Source of the DNA: Hibiscus mutabilis
Taxonomy: Eukaryota > Streptophyta > Magnoliopsida > Malvales > Malvaceae
DNA length: 64,000 nt
Direction: 5' to 3'
Assembly (NCBI GenBank): GCA_019671005.1
Contig: CM033726.1
Coordinates: 1,364,001 to 1,428,000, forward strand
The translations under genes and the position numbers were made by a program. Shown piece after piece: positions 1-11,655 of this stretch. The number at the start of each line of letters is the position of its first letter. Position 1 is the stretch's first letter. The notes beneath the pieces are model-generated. The model searched no databases, was not told the origin of the DNA, and saw nothing but the letters and a program-made list of their open reading frames with translations.

Positions 1-39
1 GGTGCCTCGACCATATGACAGAAATATGAGTCATTCGAA

Positions 40-3000
40 AGTATAGCCATCACAGATCTCCCTCCTCGATCAAGATAGCAGATGGTTCCCTCTCAACAGA
101 TTAAAGGGAGTGGCTCTATTGAATTAAGCAAACATATAGTATTATCGATGTACTTTATGTTCCTAAATTAGCCTGTAATTTATTATCGGTGAGCAAGTTG
201 ATTAAGGATATTCACTTTGTAATGCTAATTTTGGGGTGATGGATGTATTTTTCAGAGCACGGGGCTCGAAGATGGTGATTGGCGGTGCTAGGCTATCTAA
301 TGGCTTATATATCCTTGATGGAATATCCTACGTAACTCCTTCATTCCCGTTGCCTTCAAACATCGGGCCATCCACAAGCTTAGGTTCGAGATAATATTAT
401 GCTCGGCATCTTAGATTAGGACATCCCAGTTTTTATTACCTTGCAAAGTTGTTTCCAAATCTCTTTATCAATAAAAATCCCTCTTCTTTTACTTGTGAAG
501 TATGTCAGATGGCAAAACATACCAAAAAACAATATGTTTCTTCTCCTTTTAAACCTACTTCACCATTTGCTATTATACACAGTGATATTTGGGGCCCTTC
601 TAAAGTTCAAACATTTACGGGTCTAGGTGGTTTGTGTCTTTCATTGATGATTTCTCTAGGACCACTTGGACATATTTAATGAGAGAAAAGTATGAGGTTG
701 AAGTAATTTTAAAACTTTTTATCAAATGATAAAAACACACATTCGATAGAAATATCAAAGTGGTTAGGAGTGATAATGGGAGTGAATATCTTAGCAAGTC
801 TATTAGGTGTTTCTTTCGAGAGAAGGGAATTGTTCATCTCACCTCATGTGTCAATACCCCTCAACAAAATGGAGTGGCTGAGAGGAAGAATAGACATCTA
901 ATGGAAGTAACTAGGTCCCTTTTGTTTTCAGCTAATGCACCTAAATATCTTTGGGGGAAGCTTTTCTTCTTTTGCCTACCTTATCAATAGGATGCTTAGC
1001 AAGACTCTAGGATTCAAAATACCCACTGAAGTTCTGTTTCAACATTTTCCTCACTTTAAACCATTTTCCTCAGCTCTTCCTCTTCGAGTCTTTGGATGCA
1101 CATCTTTTATTCATGTGCACAACAACAATCGTAGTAAACTGGATCCTAAATCATTAAAGTGTGTATTTATAGGTTACTCCTCGAGTCAGAAGAGTTACAA
1201 ATGTTACTGCCCCACTAATAGGAAAACCTATATCTCCTTTGATGTTACCTTTTTTGAAAATCAACCTTACTTTGCAGGGCCTGACATTCAGGGGGAGAGA
1301 CCTAAAGAATCTCAGTCCATACAGTCCTTTATTCCAATACCTATCCTTCCTGAGCCTGCCTTGGATATCATTGAAACTGATGTCCCTAATCACCGTAGAC
1401 ACAACTTCTCCACACCCCAATACACCTTCTCCACAGTCTAGACCCTCCAGGTCCCTATACAACACCTCCTCCTACACTCGAACTATATCACACTCTGTGA
1501 CTCCACAACCACTAGAGAAACAACTCAATGTCTATACAAGGAGGAAAAGAAATCAAATCAAGATGTTGGTCACCTAGCACTTGCCAGAACCAGTTTTGAG
1601 TTACGATGCTATTGAGACAGGAGGTAATATTATTTCACAAGATTCTCATCAGAAACTTAGATGACTTTCCTATTGCTATTAGAAAAGGGATAAGGAAATG
1701 TGTTGCTCATCCTATCAATAAATTTGTTGCTTATGGGAAGTTATTATCTGGTTTCAAAGCCTTTACAACCAAAGCATTGATAGTGTGAAGATCCCCAAGA
1801 CAAGTAGAAGAGGCGTTGAAAGTCTGAATGGAGGAAGGTTGTTGAAGAAGAGGTCAAAGCACTACTGAGAAGAATAATACTTGGTGTTTGACCGAGTTAC
1901 GAAGGGAAAAAGGTTGTTGGGTGCAAATGGGTATTCACAGTCAAATATCACTCGGATGGGAGCATTGAGAGGTACAAAGCAAGGCTAGTGGCTAAAGGGT
2001 TTACTCAATCCTATGGAGTAGATTATCAAGAAACCTTTGCCCCAAAGCTAAGTTGAATACCATCAGTGTTATTATCGATAGTCTGTTAACAAAGACCGGA
2101 AGTTACACCAATTGGACATCAAAAATGCTTTCCTCAATGGAAGCTTGGAGGAAGAAGTATACATGGAGGTTCCACCAGGTTTGGAGGAAAAAACCACGAA
2201 GAGGACAGTGTGCAAACTCAATAAATCCTTGTACGGATTAAAACAATCCCCTAGAGCATGGTTTGACAGATTTGCTAAGGCTATGGTTCAAAATGGGTAC
2301 AAGCAGAGTCAGGAGACCATACATTGTTTTTCGAAGGTTGCTCCAGATGGTAAGAAGACCCTTCTAATTGTCTATGTTGATGATATGATCATTACAGGGG
2401 ATGATACTGAAGAAATAAAAGTGCTAAAAACTGTTCTAGCTAAGGAGTTCGAGACTAAGGATTTGGGAAGCCTGAGGTACTTCTTAGGAATGGAAGTAGC
2501 AAGATCGAAAGAGGGGATTGTTATAAACCAAAGAAAGTACATCCTAGATCTACTTATAGAAACTGGGATGCTTGGAAGTAGACCAAATGAAACTCCAATG
2601 GAACCAGGTTTAAAGTTCAAGAAAGGTGAAATGGGAATCCAAAGAATAAAGAACCCTATCGAGACTAGTTGGGAAACTAATCTATCTCTCACTTACCAGG
2701 CCTGATATTGCATACTCAGTGGGCATAGTTAGTCAACATATGAGTGACCCTCGAGAAGAGCACATGGATGCAGTCAATAGAATTCTGAGATACTTGAAAT
2801 TTACACCTGGATCTGGACTACTTTTCAAGAAACATCAGGATAGGACAATAAAGGTCTACAGTTCAAGTCAAGGCGGGAGAATTGACAGATAGAAGATCTG
2901 TTAGTGGCTATTGCACATATTTTATGGGGAAATTTGGTCACCTGGAGAAGCAAGAAGCAAGCTGTGGTTTCTAGAAGTAGTGCGACGAAGCGAGAATTGA

Positions 3001-3326
3001 GCCTTGGCTTTAGGGATATGTGAAGGAATGTGGATCAAGAAACTTCTTATGGAGTTAGAATTGGATGGAAAGGCGGAATTTGAAGTTTATAGTGACACCC
3101 GTCAAGAATGAGCATTGCTAGAAATCCAAAGTACAACACGACAGGACCAAACACATTGAGATTGATAGACACTTCATCTATGAGAAGGTCAACAACAGGG
3201 TTGTAAAACTTCACTATATTCCTACTAAAGACCAGCTAGCCGATATTTTCACCAAAGCACTTCCAAGAGTGAGCTTTGAAGAAATGTCATCCAAACTGGG
3301 TGTACATAACATATACACACCAGTTT
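40..3326 (+). pseudogene. Decayed copia Gag-Pol polyprotein
   Basis: In order I see: a degenerate protease-side segment (ADGS, KGSGSI, about 85-240); a GAG-pre-integrase segment with CEVCQMAKH (about 400-540); an integrase core with IHSDIWGP, VRSDNGSEY and QQNGVAERKNR, the D, D and E regions (about 570-1000); an RT with ARLVAKGFTQ, DIKNAFLNG, SLYGLKQSPRAW and the catalytic YVDDM (about 1910-2660); and an RNase H-like tail to about 3300. The reading frame changes repeatedly and has many stops (for example near 680, 1440 and 2700), so no full polyprotein can be made. The copia assignment is firm. I did not assign a lineage. Confidence 0.9.
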
Positions 3327-3335
3327 GAGGGGGAG

Positions 3336-3582
3336 TGTAGGTTAATATGTAAATAATAAGAGTTGTAAGTCAATTCGAACTAAGTAGTTTAGAAGAGTTG
3401 TAAGTCTATCCTAACTAAGTAGTTTAGTTAAAGTCTAACTCTATCCATATAAGGGATAAGAGTCTTAGCCGAGAGAATTCTACTCAATGTAAAACTCCTT
3501 GTAAAAGTCTATAAGTAGACTTTATTTTTCTGTAAATCAATATAACAAGAGTAGAAAAACTTCTCTAACCCTATTTTCTACA
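3336..3582 (+). repeat. 3' LTR of the copia element
   Basis: 247 bp, starting TGTAGG directly after the purine tract and ending TTTCTACA. It contains an imperfect direct repeat of about 40 bp (units around 3359 and 3396, sharing AGAGTTGTAAGTC and ACTAAGTAGTTTAG) and a TATA-like TCCATATAAGGG near 3445. Confidence 0.85.
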
Positions 3583-3760
3583 GTTTTTTCCTAATCATAT
3601 TTATTCCATTCTTTGTAGTAAGAAAACTCTTTATAAAAATTATAGCTTCTAACTACTGTAGGCTGTATCTTACCATTTTTAATTTGTCTGATTTTGTTTC
3701 TCATTTGTGGTGATGATAACAGGGTGTAATTATTTTCCATGATGTGTTTGATAACAAACA

Positions 3761-4542
3761 CAATGTTGGTGGTGCTCAAATAAGGGTAGAGGGTGTATAT
3801 ATATGGCCTTTTAGACAGCTTTGAATGATAGCTAACAGGTAAATCTGGACTATGTTGATTGCTCATTAAAAGTTCTTTCAGCTTGATTGGATATTGCTTG
3901 ACTAAGAAATGCATACTAGATGACTAGCTGCAACAAAAGGGTGCAGACTGATAAAAGTATTCCAAACCATTGTTACCTATTTTTTGGAGATTCTATTTAA
4001 CTTGGGAAACTTTTGGGAGAAGTGAGAGGGTTCAGAACTCAAATCCAACCAATTACCAGAAAAAGGCAATTGCAATATAGTTGTAAACTTTCTCACTTCC
4101 AATCATGTGCTCTTTTAAGATGACATTTTGTGAATGCTCATTGCATTTCAACAATGTTGGTGGTGCTCAAATAAGGGTAGAGGGTGTATATATATGGCCT
4201 TTTAGACAGCTTCGAATGATAGCTAACAGGTAAATCTGGACTACGTTGATTGCTCATTAAAAGTTCTTTCAGCTTGATTGGATATTGCTTGACTAAGAAA
4301 TGCATACTAGATGACTAGCTGCAACAAAAGGGTGCAGACTGATAAAAGTATTCCAAACCATTGTTACCTAATTTTTGGAGATTCTATTTAACTCGGGAAA
4401 CTTTTGGGAGAAGTGAGAGGGTTCAGAACTCAAATCCAACCAATTACCAGAAAAAGGCAATTGCAATATAGTTGTTAACTTTCTCACTTCCAATCATGTG
4501 CTCTTTTAAGATGACATTTTGTGAATGCTCATTGCATTTCAA
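3761..4542 (+). repeat. 391-bp tandem duplication covering part of a FLY-type exon
   Basis: Units 3761-4151 and 4152-4542 have an exact 391-bp period and differ at only about five positions. Each contains the 3' part of the exon that ends at 3838, its donor site and intron sequence. The second copy lacks the first 38 nt of the exon and its acceptor. It keeps CGA (4213-4215) where copy 1 has TGA (3822-3824). Confidence 0.93.
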
Positions 4543-4689
4543 CTCTGACATATTTTACTGGCACACTATTGCAGTGGAAAGGAGGGAGAACTGAGTCGGG
4601 AAGAAGATTATATTTTGTCCAACCCGTACCATTTGGTAATGCTTCGTTTCATGCTCATTCGCGGTTCACTAGCATTTACTTATTTATTA

Positions 4690-4780
4690 TAATTGGGGGA
4701 AGGGGGAAGGGATGTTAGGGGATTGAACCCAATTTCTCAAGCACAAAAGTCTTGCCACTAGGCTAAGAGATTGTTGGCAC
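4690..4780 (-). repeat. tRNA-like SINE fragment in an intron
   Basis: GGGGATTGAACCC followed by CTTGCCACTAGGCTAAGAG reads, on the minus strand, like degenerate B-box and A-box segments of a tRNA-derived SINE. Similar text occurs near 51250. Too short to classify. Confidence 0.35.
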
Positions 4781-7700
4781 TAGCATTTAATGTTGATTCT
4801 ACATCATATTCGGAATTGGAGAATGGGTTCAAATTCAGAATGCCATGTATAATGCTGCTAGTCTGTTGCTTTTGTCTCCAAAATTCATTCTTTAGAGTAA
4901 TGGTATTATCTGAATATCTAGCCAATAGGAAAAAAAAGGCGACTGCTACCTTATCTATATAGTTACAGTCTCGGATTGGGGCTGTTTAGCCTATGTATTT
5001 GATTTTTGGCTTTTTAACTTGAAGAAAGTTGATACCTAGCTGAAAGAAAAAATTTCCTTTCATGTTTCACTTCAGCTTAATTTTTTTTGGTCTTGCAAGA
5101 TTTTGAATTTGTGAATTATGGGCTTTTATTTGTATCCATGTATTTTGCAGCAGGCTCTGGATGATTATGTCCATGAGTTGATTTTTAGTTAATGTTTGAG
5201 TTAGTGTTCTATTTAGCAGACACAATTTTAGTTGTCCTTTTTATAAATGTATATTTATGGTGATTGTGATTACTAACTTGCAATGCCTTTGAACAGCTTG
5301 GAGTTTTCTCATCTCAAGTGTTCCAAGATTCTCCACGCGACAAAATATGGAGAAGAAAAAATTGTAATTTAGAACTATTTCTCTTGGCTTAAGCTCAAGT
5401 TAAGTTTGCAATGTGGTGAATGTTGTTTTCTTTTATTGCAGCACCGATTTGCTAGATGGAGAAACATTGCAATATAGAAATTGCTGCCCAAATTTCACGC
5501 ATCTCATCCAGCCAAAATGGTACTTGAGTTATCTCAACTTCTTAGATCATTCATCATGCCTCATCCTCTTCTTCTACTATTACATTCTACTCTGGTCTAT
5601 TTCTTGACCAGCGTATGGGATTTTTTTTACCAAAATCTATTAAATTAAGCAATTGAAGAAGAAATATTGAATTATTCTTCATAGACTTAATCAGTAAATT
5701 GTCATTGCAAACAATTGAGTTCCATTGCTGTCTGGGTATAAGGACTGATGATTTGATTTATGAAAGGTTTCGGGAAATGGTCTTTAATTTATCTAGCCGT
5801 TCCCGTTCATCTTCTTTTTGGAACAAAACAAATCTTAAAATGTCATTGGAATGTGCATCAACTGGAAGCGACTTACCAGATAGTTCTTGCAGCCAAAAGA
5901 CCAATCTAACTTGGCGAGTTATAGATGGGTCACCTTTCAAAGCTACAATTTTTTTTTTATGTTGACCAGAAATGTCTTATTGGGAACAGATAGTACTAAC
6001 TACCGTCTATTATGACATTATAAGTATTCAAATTCAGTTTTTTGACCTTTTATAGATGGAGATCATGATCGTTATCACATCGAAGGATTGATGGAGAGTC
6101 CTACAGTGGATGATGATGGAGATTGTTTCTCACCTATACTATTAAATGCAACTTCTGTCAACATTGAAGTCTATTACAATAAAGCAGTTAACTACACCTT
6201 AATGGTCACCTTTGTATCCTTTATATGTCGCCCGTTATCATTGTCAATGCAATATCACTGGCCTGTTTTGCCTGTATTCCTTAATTGTTTATTATCAGGT
6301 CTCTTTCCTTCAAGTCCTTCTGTTAATCAGACAAATGGAACATAGCAACACACAGTCGGTAAGAATTTAAAGCGTATATATATTCTAAAGGACAATGGAA
6401 CAAGCTTATTTTGATATAGCATTAACCTTTACCTTACTTCTTTGTGATTAGTAAAAGCATTTTTTACACTTATTCAGGGAGCTGCGAAAGTTTCAATTCT
6501 AACGATTGGTCAACAAGCTATCACGGATGCTTATCTTTGCCTCTTACATCTCACTGCAGGAATACTGTTTGGTGAGTATTAATTAACTGTCCCAAAGAAA
6601 TGCTAATATTACTTCATGCATCTGCCATATCCTTGCAATAATATAAATATATAAAGAGCATAAGGTCTCTCTCACCTTTTCCTTTTCAATTATATCCACT
6701 CCCTCAAGTGGTTGTACTCTATTTGCTACCAGAATGGAGATTCAAGACTAGAACTTGATGAATTATCTTTGCATTGGTCTCGGTGGGGACTATGAGAAAT
6801 CTAGCTCTCAGTTTAAAAATGATTGCTAGGAAGTTCAAAGATTATTCCTTTTACTTGTGGGCAAGTCTTGTCCAGTATGGCAGTATCAAATGTGAATGTT
6901 TTCATTTGAAAGTGCGCATTGAATCTGCTCTGCACCTGTTAGTAGGTTGATGGCTTAACATAGAACATTAGAATTAGATCTTTTCTACTACCCTGTTATT
7001 TTCAAAGGTCTATGACTACCAAGTTCATGTTGCATTTCTTTATGCAGAATCCTTATTTAATGCTTTTGCAACGGCGGCATTCTTCAAGTTTGTAGTCTTC
7101 TCCATTTTTGAGATGAGGTACCTTCTCGCAATATGGAAGGCAAGTAGGCCTATGAATAACGGTGAAGGTTGGGAGACAATGAGGCGCGAGCTATCAGTTC
7201 TATATAGCCGTTTCTGTAAGTTCCAGAAAAGCTTTTACATTTGTGGATTGAAATTTATTGTACATATGATTTGCCAAAAGTGATGTATGGAGTATAAACA
7301 AATAATGCTGGTCTTTTTCTCTTGCATAAACTTACCTGGCCACCATTCACAATCATTAGTTTTTTTTTTATGGATTTTCATAAATCTTTCTTGCATCTCT
7401 ATTTAAAACAAGCTAATCTAATTGATATCTTTAAATCAAGTATCTTTTTATAAATCTTAGCATTATTATCTAGACTGATAAGACAAAGTCAATTTTTTTC
7501 CCTTTCCGTAGGTAGAAGAGCTGAAGAGGATAACACAACCAAAAACCAAACCGGTGTGAAATTTTAAATCAATAGGAAGCTTAGTGTTAGTAAAAGCCAA
7601 AAGATGGTTTCTTGAAAGAAAATAATTTGATAATCTTTACTGTTATAGTAGCTAGAACATCAACATGAATCCAAAACTGAAAGGTATATAGAGGAGGGAA

Positions 7701-8891
7701 AAAGGGGTTGTGGAAGGCATAAGCACTGTTTTTCTGACATGGGAAATGATGCTAGGAAGTCTAAATTGGATTATGGGTGTATAGAGGACGGAATGCAAGT
7801 GCTCCCTGTTTGTTCTAAACAGTCCTCAATGTTAGCTGCTCAATGTCCTTACTTTTTCAATGATAGTATATCCTATGAATTGCTTTTGGAATCAGTTAAT
7901 TTATAAAATTTATGTCTAGTTGATGGGTTACTCTGATCTAGCTAGTACTGTTTTTTAGAATACTGATCTAACCAGTACAATATCTGCAGATGGGATCCTT
8001 TTAGGAGGCATTTTGTTCATGTATGAGTTCCATAATTTTCTGCGGCCTATACTTCTTCTGTACTCCTTTTGGATACCTCAAATAATCACCAATGTCATTC
8101 GTGATTCAAGAAAACCTTTGCATCCTCATTACATCTTAGGCATGACTGTTACTCGGCTAGCAATCCCATTATATATGTTTGGATGTCCTCACAATTTCAT
8201 GCGAATCGAGCTGGTGTATCTGTTTGAGTGTATTCATTGGACTTCAAGCATCCATTCTTCTTCTTCAGCACTATCTTGGATCTCGATGGTTTATTACTCG
8301 TCAGGTCAGATGCAGTTTTGTTACTCTTCATGTATAGGGTTTAGGGTGTTCCTTTCTCTTAATTCTTCTCAGTGGAACTTGTTATTACTGCAGATTGTTC
8401 CTTCTAATCGTCTCTAATTCAGTGAATCGTGTTTCGTTTGTTTTTACGACCAGCTTGTTCTATAGTGAAATGTGCTTTGCTGGCAATTTTAGATGTTCAT
8501 TTTCTCAAGTGTTAGGATTTTACCTGAAGCTTCCAAAGACATGTTTTGATGATTTTACTTTGAACTTCCGGTTTGCAGATACTACCCGAGAAATATAGCT
8601 ACTACAGAAGATTTGATCCAGAAACAAATCATACCACAGACTGCGTCATTTGTATGACTGCCATTGATCTCACGCAACGTTCAAGTGATTGCATGGTATA
8701 CTGTTGTGGTGATCTTTTTTATCGTTAATTGGTGGGGCTATTCGTGTTCTTGAGCTGTGGACTTGATTTAAACTGCATTTCTCTAATAGGTAACACCGTG
8801 CGATCATTTCTTTCACACCGGTTGTTTACAACAGTGGATGGACATAAAGATGGAATGCCCAACTTGCCGCCGTTCGTTACCGACAGCTTAA

Positions 8892-9288
8892 AGAAAAAAT
8901 TTCCACTTTATCATCGAGGTAATGACTTGAGAGGATTTGTATTCTTTCAAACCTACACAGAAACAACGTGTAAACTTTGAACAACTAAACTTCCGTTCCT
9001 TTTCCGATATATCGTTTCGTAAATTCTTCCGAGCTAGCCGTCTCATTCTACTTCCGTTTATCCCTTGATTATATCAACCCAAGTCACGTTTATACGCGTA
9101 TTATTTCAGGTCGAGAAGAGATTCCGGCGCGCCCAGTTTTTGCCTGGTTCCATTTCCAGAAGATGAGAGATACAAGGTAAGCAAGTTCAAAACTATCACT
9201 ACTGACATTGTAACACTCTATAGGCAACAACATTCTTGTGTATTCAGTGTGCTAATTGCAGAGCCTTTTTGGTATTATATATAAATAA
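8892..9288. other. 3' flank of the RING E3 gene up to the assembly gap
   Basis: Follows the stop codon. A piece at about 9110-9177 is bounded by a good acceptor (TTATTTCAG) and donor (GTAAGC) and may be a spliced 3' UTR exon. I see no coding similarity in it. The rest is AT-rich. Confidence 0.4.
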
Positions 9289-9388
9289 NNNNNNNNNNNN
9301 NNNNNNNNNNNNNNNNNNNNNNNNNNNNNNNNNNNNNNNNNNNNNNNNNNNNNNNNNNNNNNNNNNNNNNNNNNNNNNNNNNNNNNNN
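9289..9388. other. Assembly gap (100 N)
   Basis: Exactly 100 N, the usual placeholder for a gap of unknown length. The 3' exons of the minus-strand OPA3-like gene should lie here. Confidence 0.99.
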
Positions 9389-9533
9389 TAACCGATGAAT
9401 TATAAGACTTTTTTTAACACTCACTTCTACAGCAAAAGACATGATACCAAACCATACACAAAAGGGATTGTAATTACAGATCCTAGTAAGCTTAACAAGA
9501 TGCCAAGAGAGTAAAGTGAAACAGTGAAAGTAC

Positions 9534-10588
9534 CAAGAACACGAAGAGCTCCCCCAGAAGATCAGCAGCAGCCTGTACAGCTTTCTCCTCATCCAAAGGG
9601 CGTATTGCAACATCAGTTGAACGGCCATAAATCCGTCTTTGCATATTGGTTGTGAATCGATGATTTGCCTGATTCAGTATAAAAAATAAAACATTCTTAA
9701 TATGAAAAAAAATACCACACAAACTGTGATCTGCGAATCTGGGTAATAAAAGGCATTCTCCCTAATTTCATTGGGAGTGGAGGAACAACATGAAACTGAA
9801 CTAAAAAACAAGTTTGAATAGAACATTTCCATCACTGGATATCACATCTTACTATAAGTCCAAATCATTGAAGAATAAAACATACAGGGCACTTTAACAA
9901 GTACCAACATTAAAGGAGAAAATAAAAAATCAATAAGAGCATGCTTCTCCAGCATGCAAAAATGGCCATTCTCACCCGGGGAAGAAATCCCAGAAAAAGC
10001 ATAGAAACTCTACCTACAGAACGAAGACCGATATCAACACCAAAGTCATATAGTCTGAACATTAATGGCAAACTTGTAAAAATTATGTGAATGTTAATAA
10101 CAAACAGCAGCTGGAGCATCCCATTAAATACATTCTGATCATCTTAAAAGATCAATTACACAGCAGCAGAAGCCCTGACAAGTTAAAATGTGCACAACTG
10201 AAATGTTAAAAATTTATGGAAACCTTTCCAGGGAGGGTAACAGGAATGCTACTAATTACAACATAGAAACAAAACACACATTTCCTATCAGATCAAATTC
10301 ATAATTCGAGGGTGGAGGGGATGTTAACCCGAGATCAAATAGCTTATTACCCAGTAACAAAAACATCAAAAAGAGAACAAAAAAACTAATTCTAAAACAA
10401 TAATAAAGTACTAAGAACCCAGATATGATTAGAAAAGAGAGAAAGAGAAGAAGGGGAACCTGGGCGATATTGATGATGAATTGGCGGAATCTGGGATGTA
10501 AACCAGCCTCTTTCTTGAGACGATTAGCAATGGGTTTGCAAGCGGTTTTTAGCGCGAGAGTTCCAAGCTTTACTACAGGTAATATCAT
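9534..10588 (-). CDS. OPA3: OPA3-like protein, first two coding exons only
   Basis: Exon 1 (10460-10588, 43 codons) encodes MILPVVKLGTLALKT... ending INIAQ. Exon 2 (9534-9668, 45 codons) starts ANHRFTTNMQRRIYG and ends AAADLLGELFVFL. Splice sites are CAG/GTTCCC and AG/GCAAAT. The exons join in phase, and the donor after exon 2 (GTACTT) leads into an intron that reaches the N gap. OPA3 proteins are small proteins associated with mitochondrial membranes; the plant role is poorly known. The expected downstream part (hydrophobic segment, then a charged coiled-coil C terminus) is absent, and I find no trace of it in 8892-9288. The truncation is therefore probably an assembly problem, not a biological one. 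The gene is convergent with the RING E3 gene. Confidence 0.88.
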
Positions 10589-11390
10589 CTCATCTCCCGC
10601 TCAATCCAAACCTTTTTTTGCACGCCGATTCTGTTGTTCTTCTTGGGTTCTTTTCCTTTTTCAGTTTTTTGGGGTTTTTGAACGATAGATTTAAGCTTGA
10701 TGCAGTCACCAGAGATCGGGCATAAACTGTTTGATGCTTTGATTCAAAGAAGGAAACTATACATTGTTTGTAATAGCTTTCCAGAAGAATAAAGATTTAA
10801 AAGACTGAGCCCAGTCACGGTTGACGTATGGGCAATCGCGCAAGATAAATTATTTTTATTTAGGCCAAATTCCGGTTTTGGTCCTTCTGTTATATAAAAC
10901 TTTGATATTTTATCCTTATAATTTAATTTGACAAAATTGATATTCTACTTTTTTTTCAGGAAGATATTCTACTTCTATTTAAATTTCGTGCATGTATTTG
11001 ATTGAAAAGAGAAGGAAATAAATATTTACACGATAATATGTCGTCGATTTAAAGGTTAAGGTTTAGAATTTAGAGATTATGGTTAAAATTTTGAGTTTAG
11101 AGATTCAATACTAAACGCCTTAGTTTCTCGCATGAAAGGAGGCCAATGTTACAAGCATATATACCGTTGCTATTTTCATATATATATATATATAAATGGA
11201 CGGAGTCAGAATTAGGACGGATCAAAAATTTAGGTGCTCTGTTTAATTTATTAAAATATGGTCTTTAATTTATATTATGAAAGACGTATAATGTTTTTTC
11301 AAATAAAGTTTCTTTAATTAAAAAAATGTTAGATTATTCTATTTATCAACATAAAAATGACTTACAAACATCTAAAAATCTAACAATAAT
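10589..11390. other. Upstream region of the OPA3-like gene and AT-rich spacer
   Basis: Pyrimidine-rich leader next to the OPA3-like start, then AT-rich sequence including the dispersed-repeat type text around 10860-10970 and a short TA run near 11180. No gene seen. Confidence 0.6.
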
Positions 11391-11391
11391 T

Positions 11392-11655
11392 CACTTAAAA
11401 AATGTTGTTCTTCTTGCATGTTTTGAAGCAAAATCATCTAAATCATTTTCAATATCAACTTCTTTCAAAAGATCGCTCTCAATTGCCATCCAAACAAGTC
11501 CATTTAACCTTTCTTGCGACATAGTTATCTGTAAGCATGACTTCAAAAACTTCAATTTTGAAAAACTTCGTTATGTAGAAGCAACAATAATAAGAATAGT
11601 CAATAAAACTCTATATGCAACTATCACATTTGGAAAGTTGATGGAATTGAGCAGC
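11392..11655 (-). pseudogene. hAT-type transposase remnant (C-terminal dimerisation region)
   Basis: Read on the minus strand the segment gives NFPNVIVAYRVLLTILIIVAS, then RSFSKLKFLKS, then MSQERLNGLVWMAIESDLL and DDFASKHARRTTFFK, followed by a stop. This is the pattern of the C-terminal hAT dimerisation domain found in plant TTF/MYM-type zinc-finger transposase relatives. A TAA interrupts it between IIVAST and RSFSK. No N-terminal part is visible. A shorter relative lies near 45540-45735. Confidence 0.75.

Larger units (their letters stand above)
1..3582 (+). mobile_element. Ty1/copia LTR retrotransposon, 5' end outside window
   Basis: The domain order GAG-pre-integrase, integrase, reverse transcriptase, RNase H is the copia order. 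It is followed by a polypurine tract (TTGAGGGGGAG, about 3325-3335) and a TG...CA LTR. The 5' LTR and most of gag lie left of the window. The element is in the same orientation as the RING E3 gene to its right, and its LTR ends about 140 bp before an exon of that gene, so it appears to sit in an intron. The target duplication cannot be checked because only one end is visible. Confidence 0.93.
3723..8891 (+). pseudogene. FLYING SAUCER (FLY1/FLY2)-type transmembrane RING E3 ubiquitin ligase, damaged; N-terminal exons outside window
   Basis: Exons that join in phase: 3723-3838, 4575-4635, 5297-5363, 5442-5519, 6056-6213, 6299-6358, 6478-6571, 7048-7215, 7990-8304, 8579-8695, 8790-8891. They encode the lumenal segment (VGGAQIRVEGVYIWPF), SREEDYILSNPYHL, EIAAQISRISSSQNG, several membrane segments (TFVSFLQVLLLI, LLHLTAGILFE, AAFFKFVVFSIFEM, LLGGILFMYEF) and a C-terminal C3H2C3 RING (DCVICM, TPCDHFFHTGC, CPTC), with stop TAA at 8889. 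Family members are endomembrane E3 ligases; FLY1 acts in seed-coat mucilage pectin methylesterification. Lesions: TGA at 3822-3824 where the duplicated copy has CGA; in-frame TAG at 5453-5455; and a net frameshift at 8211, where exon 7990-8304 is one base out of phase. The frame resumes in the -NPHNFMRIE / WCICLSVFIG- reading. The left part of the gene is separated by the copia insertion. Assembly error is possible, but three independent lesions favour a pseudogene. Confidence 0.85.

Noticed and set aside
5699..5965. Overlapping open frames on both strands in an intron of the E3 gene (FRFVLFQKEDERERLDK on the minus strand)
   Set aside because: No family recognised, and in the gene model the interval is intronic. 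It could be an old transposon piece, but I cannot support it.
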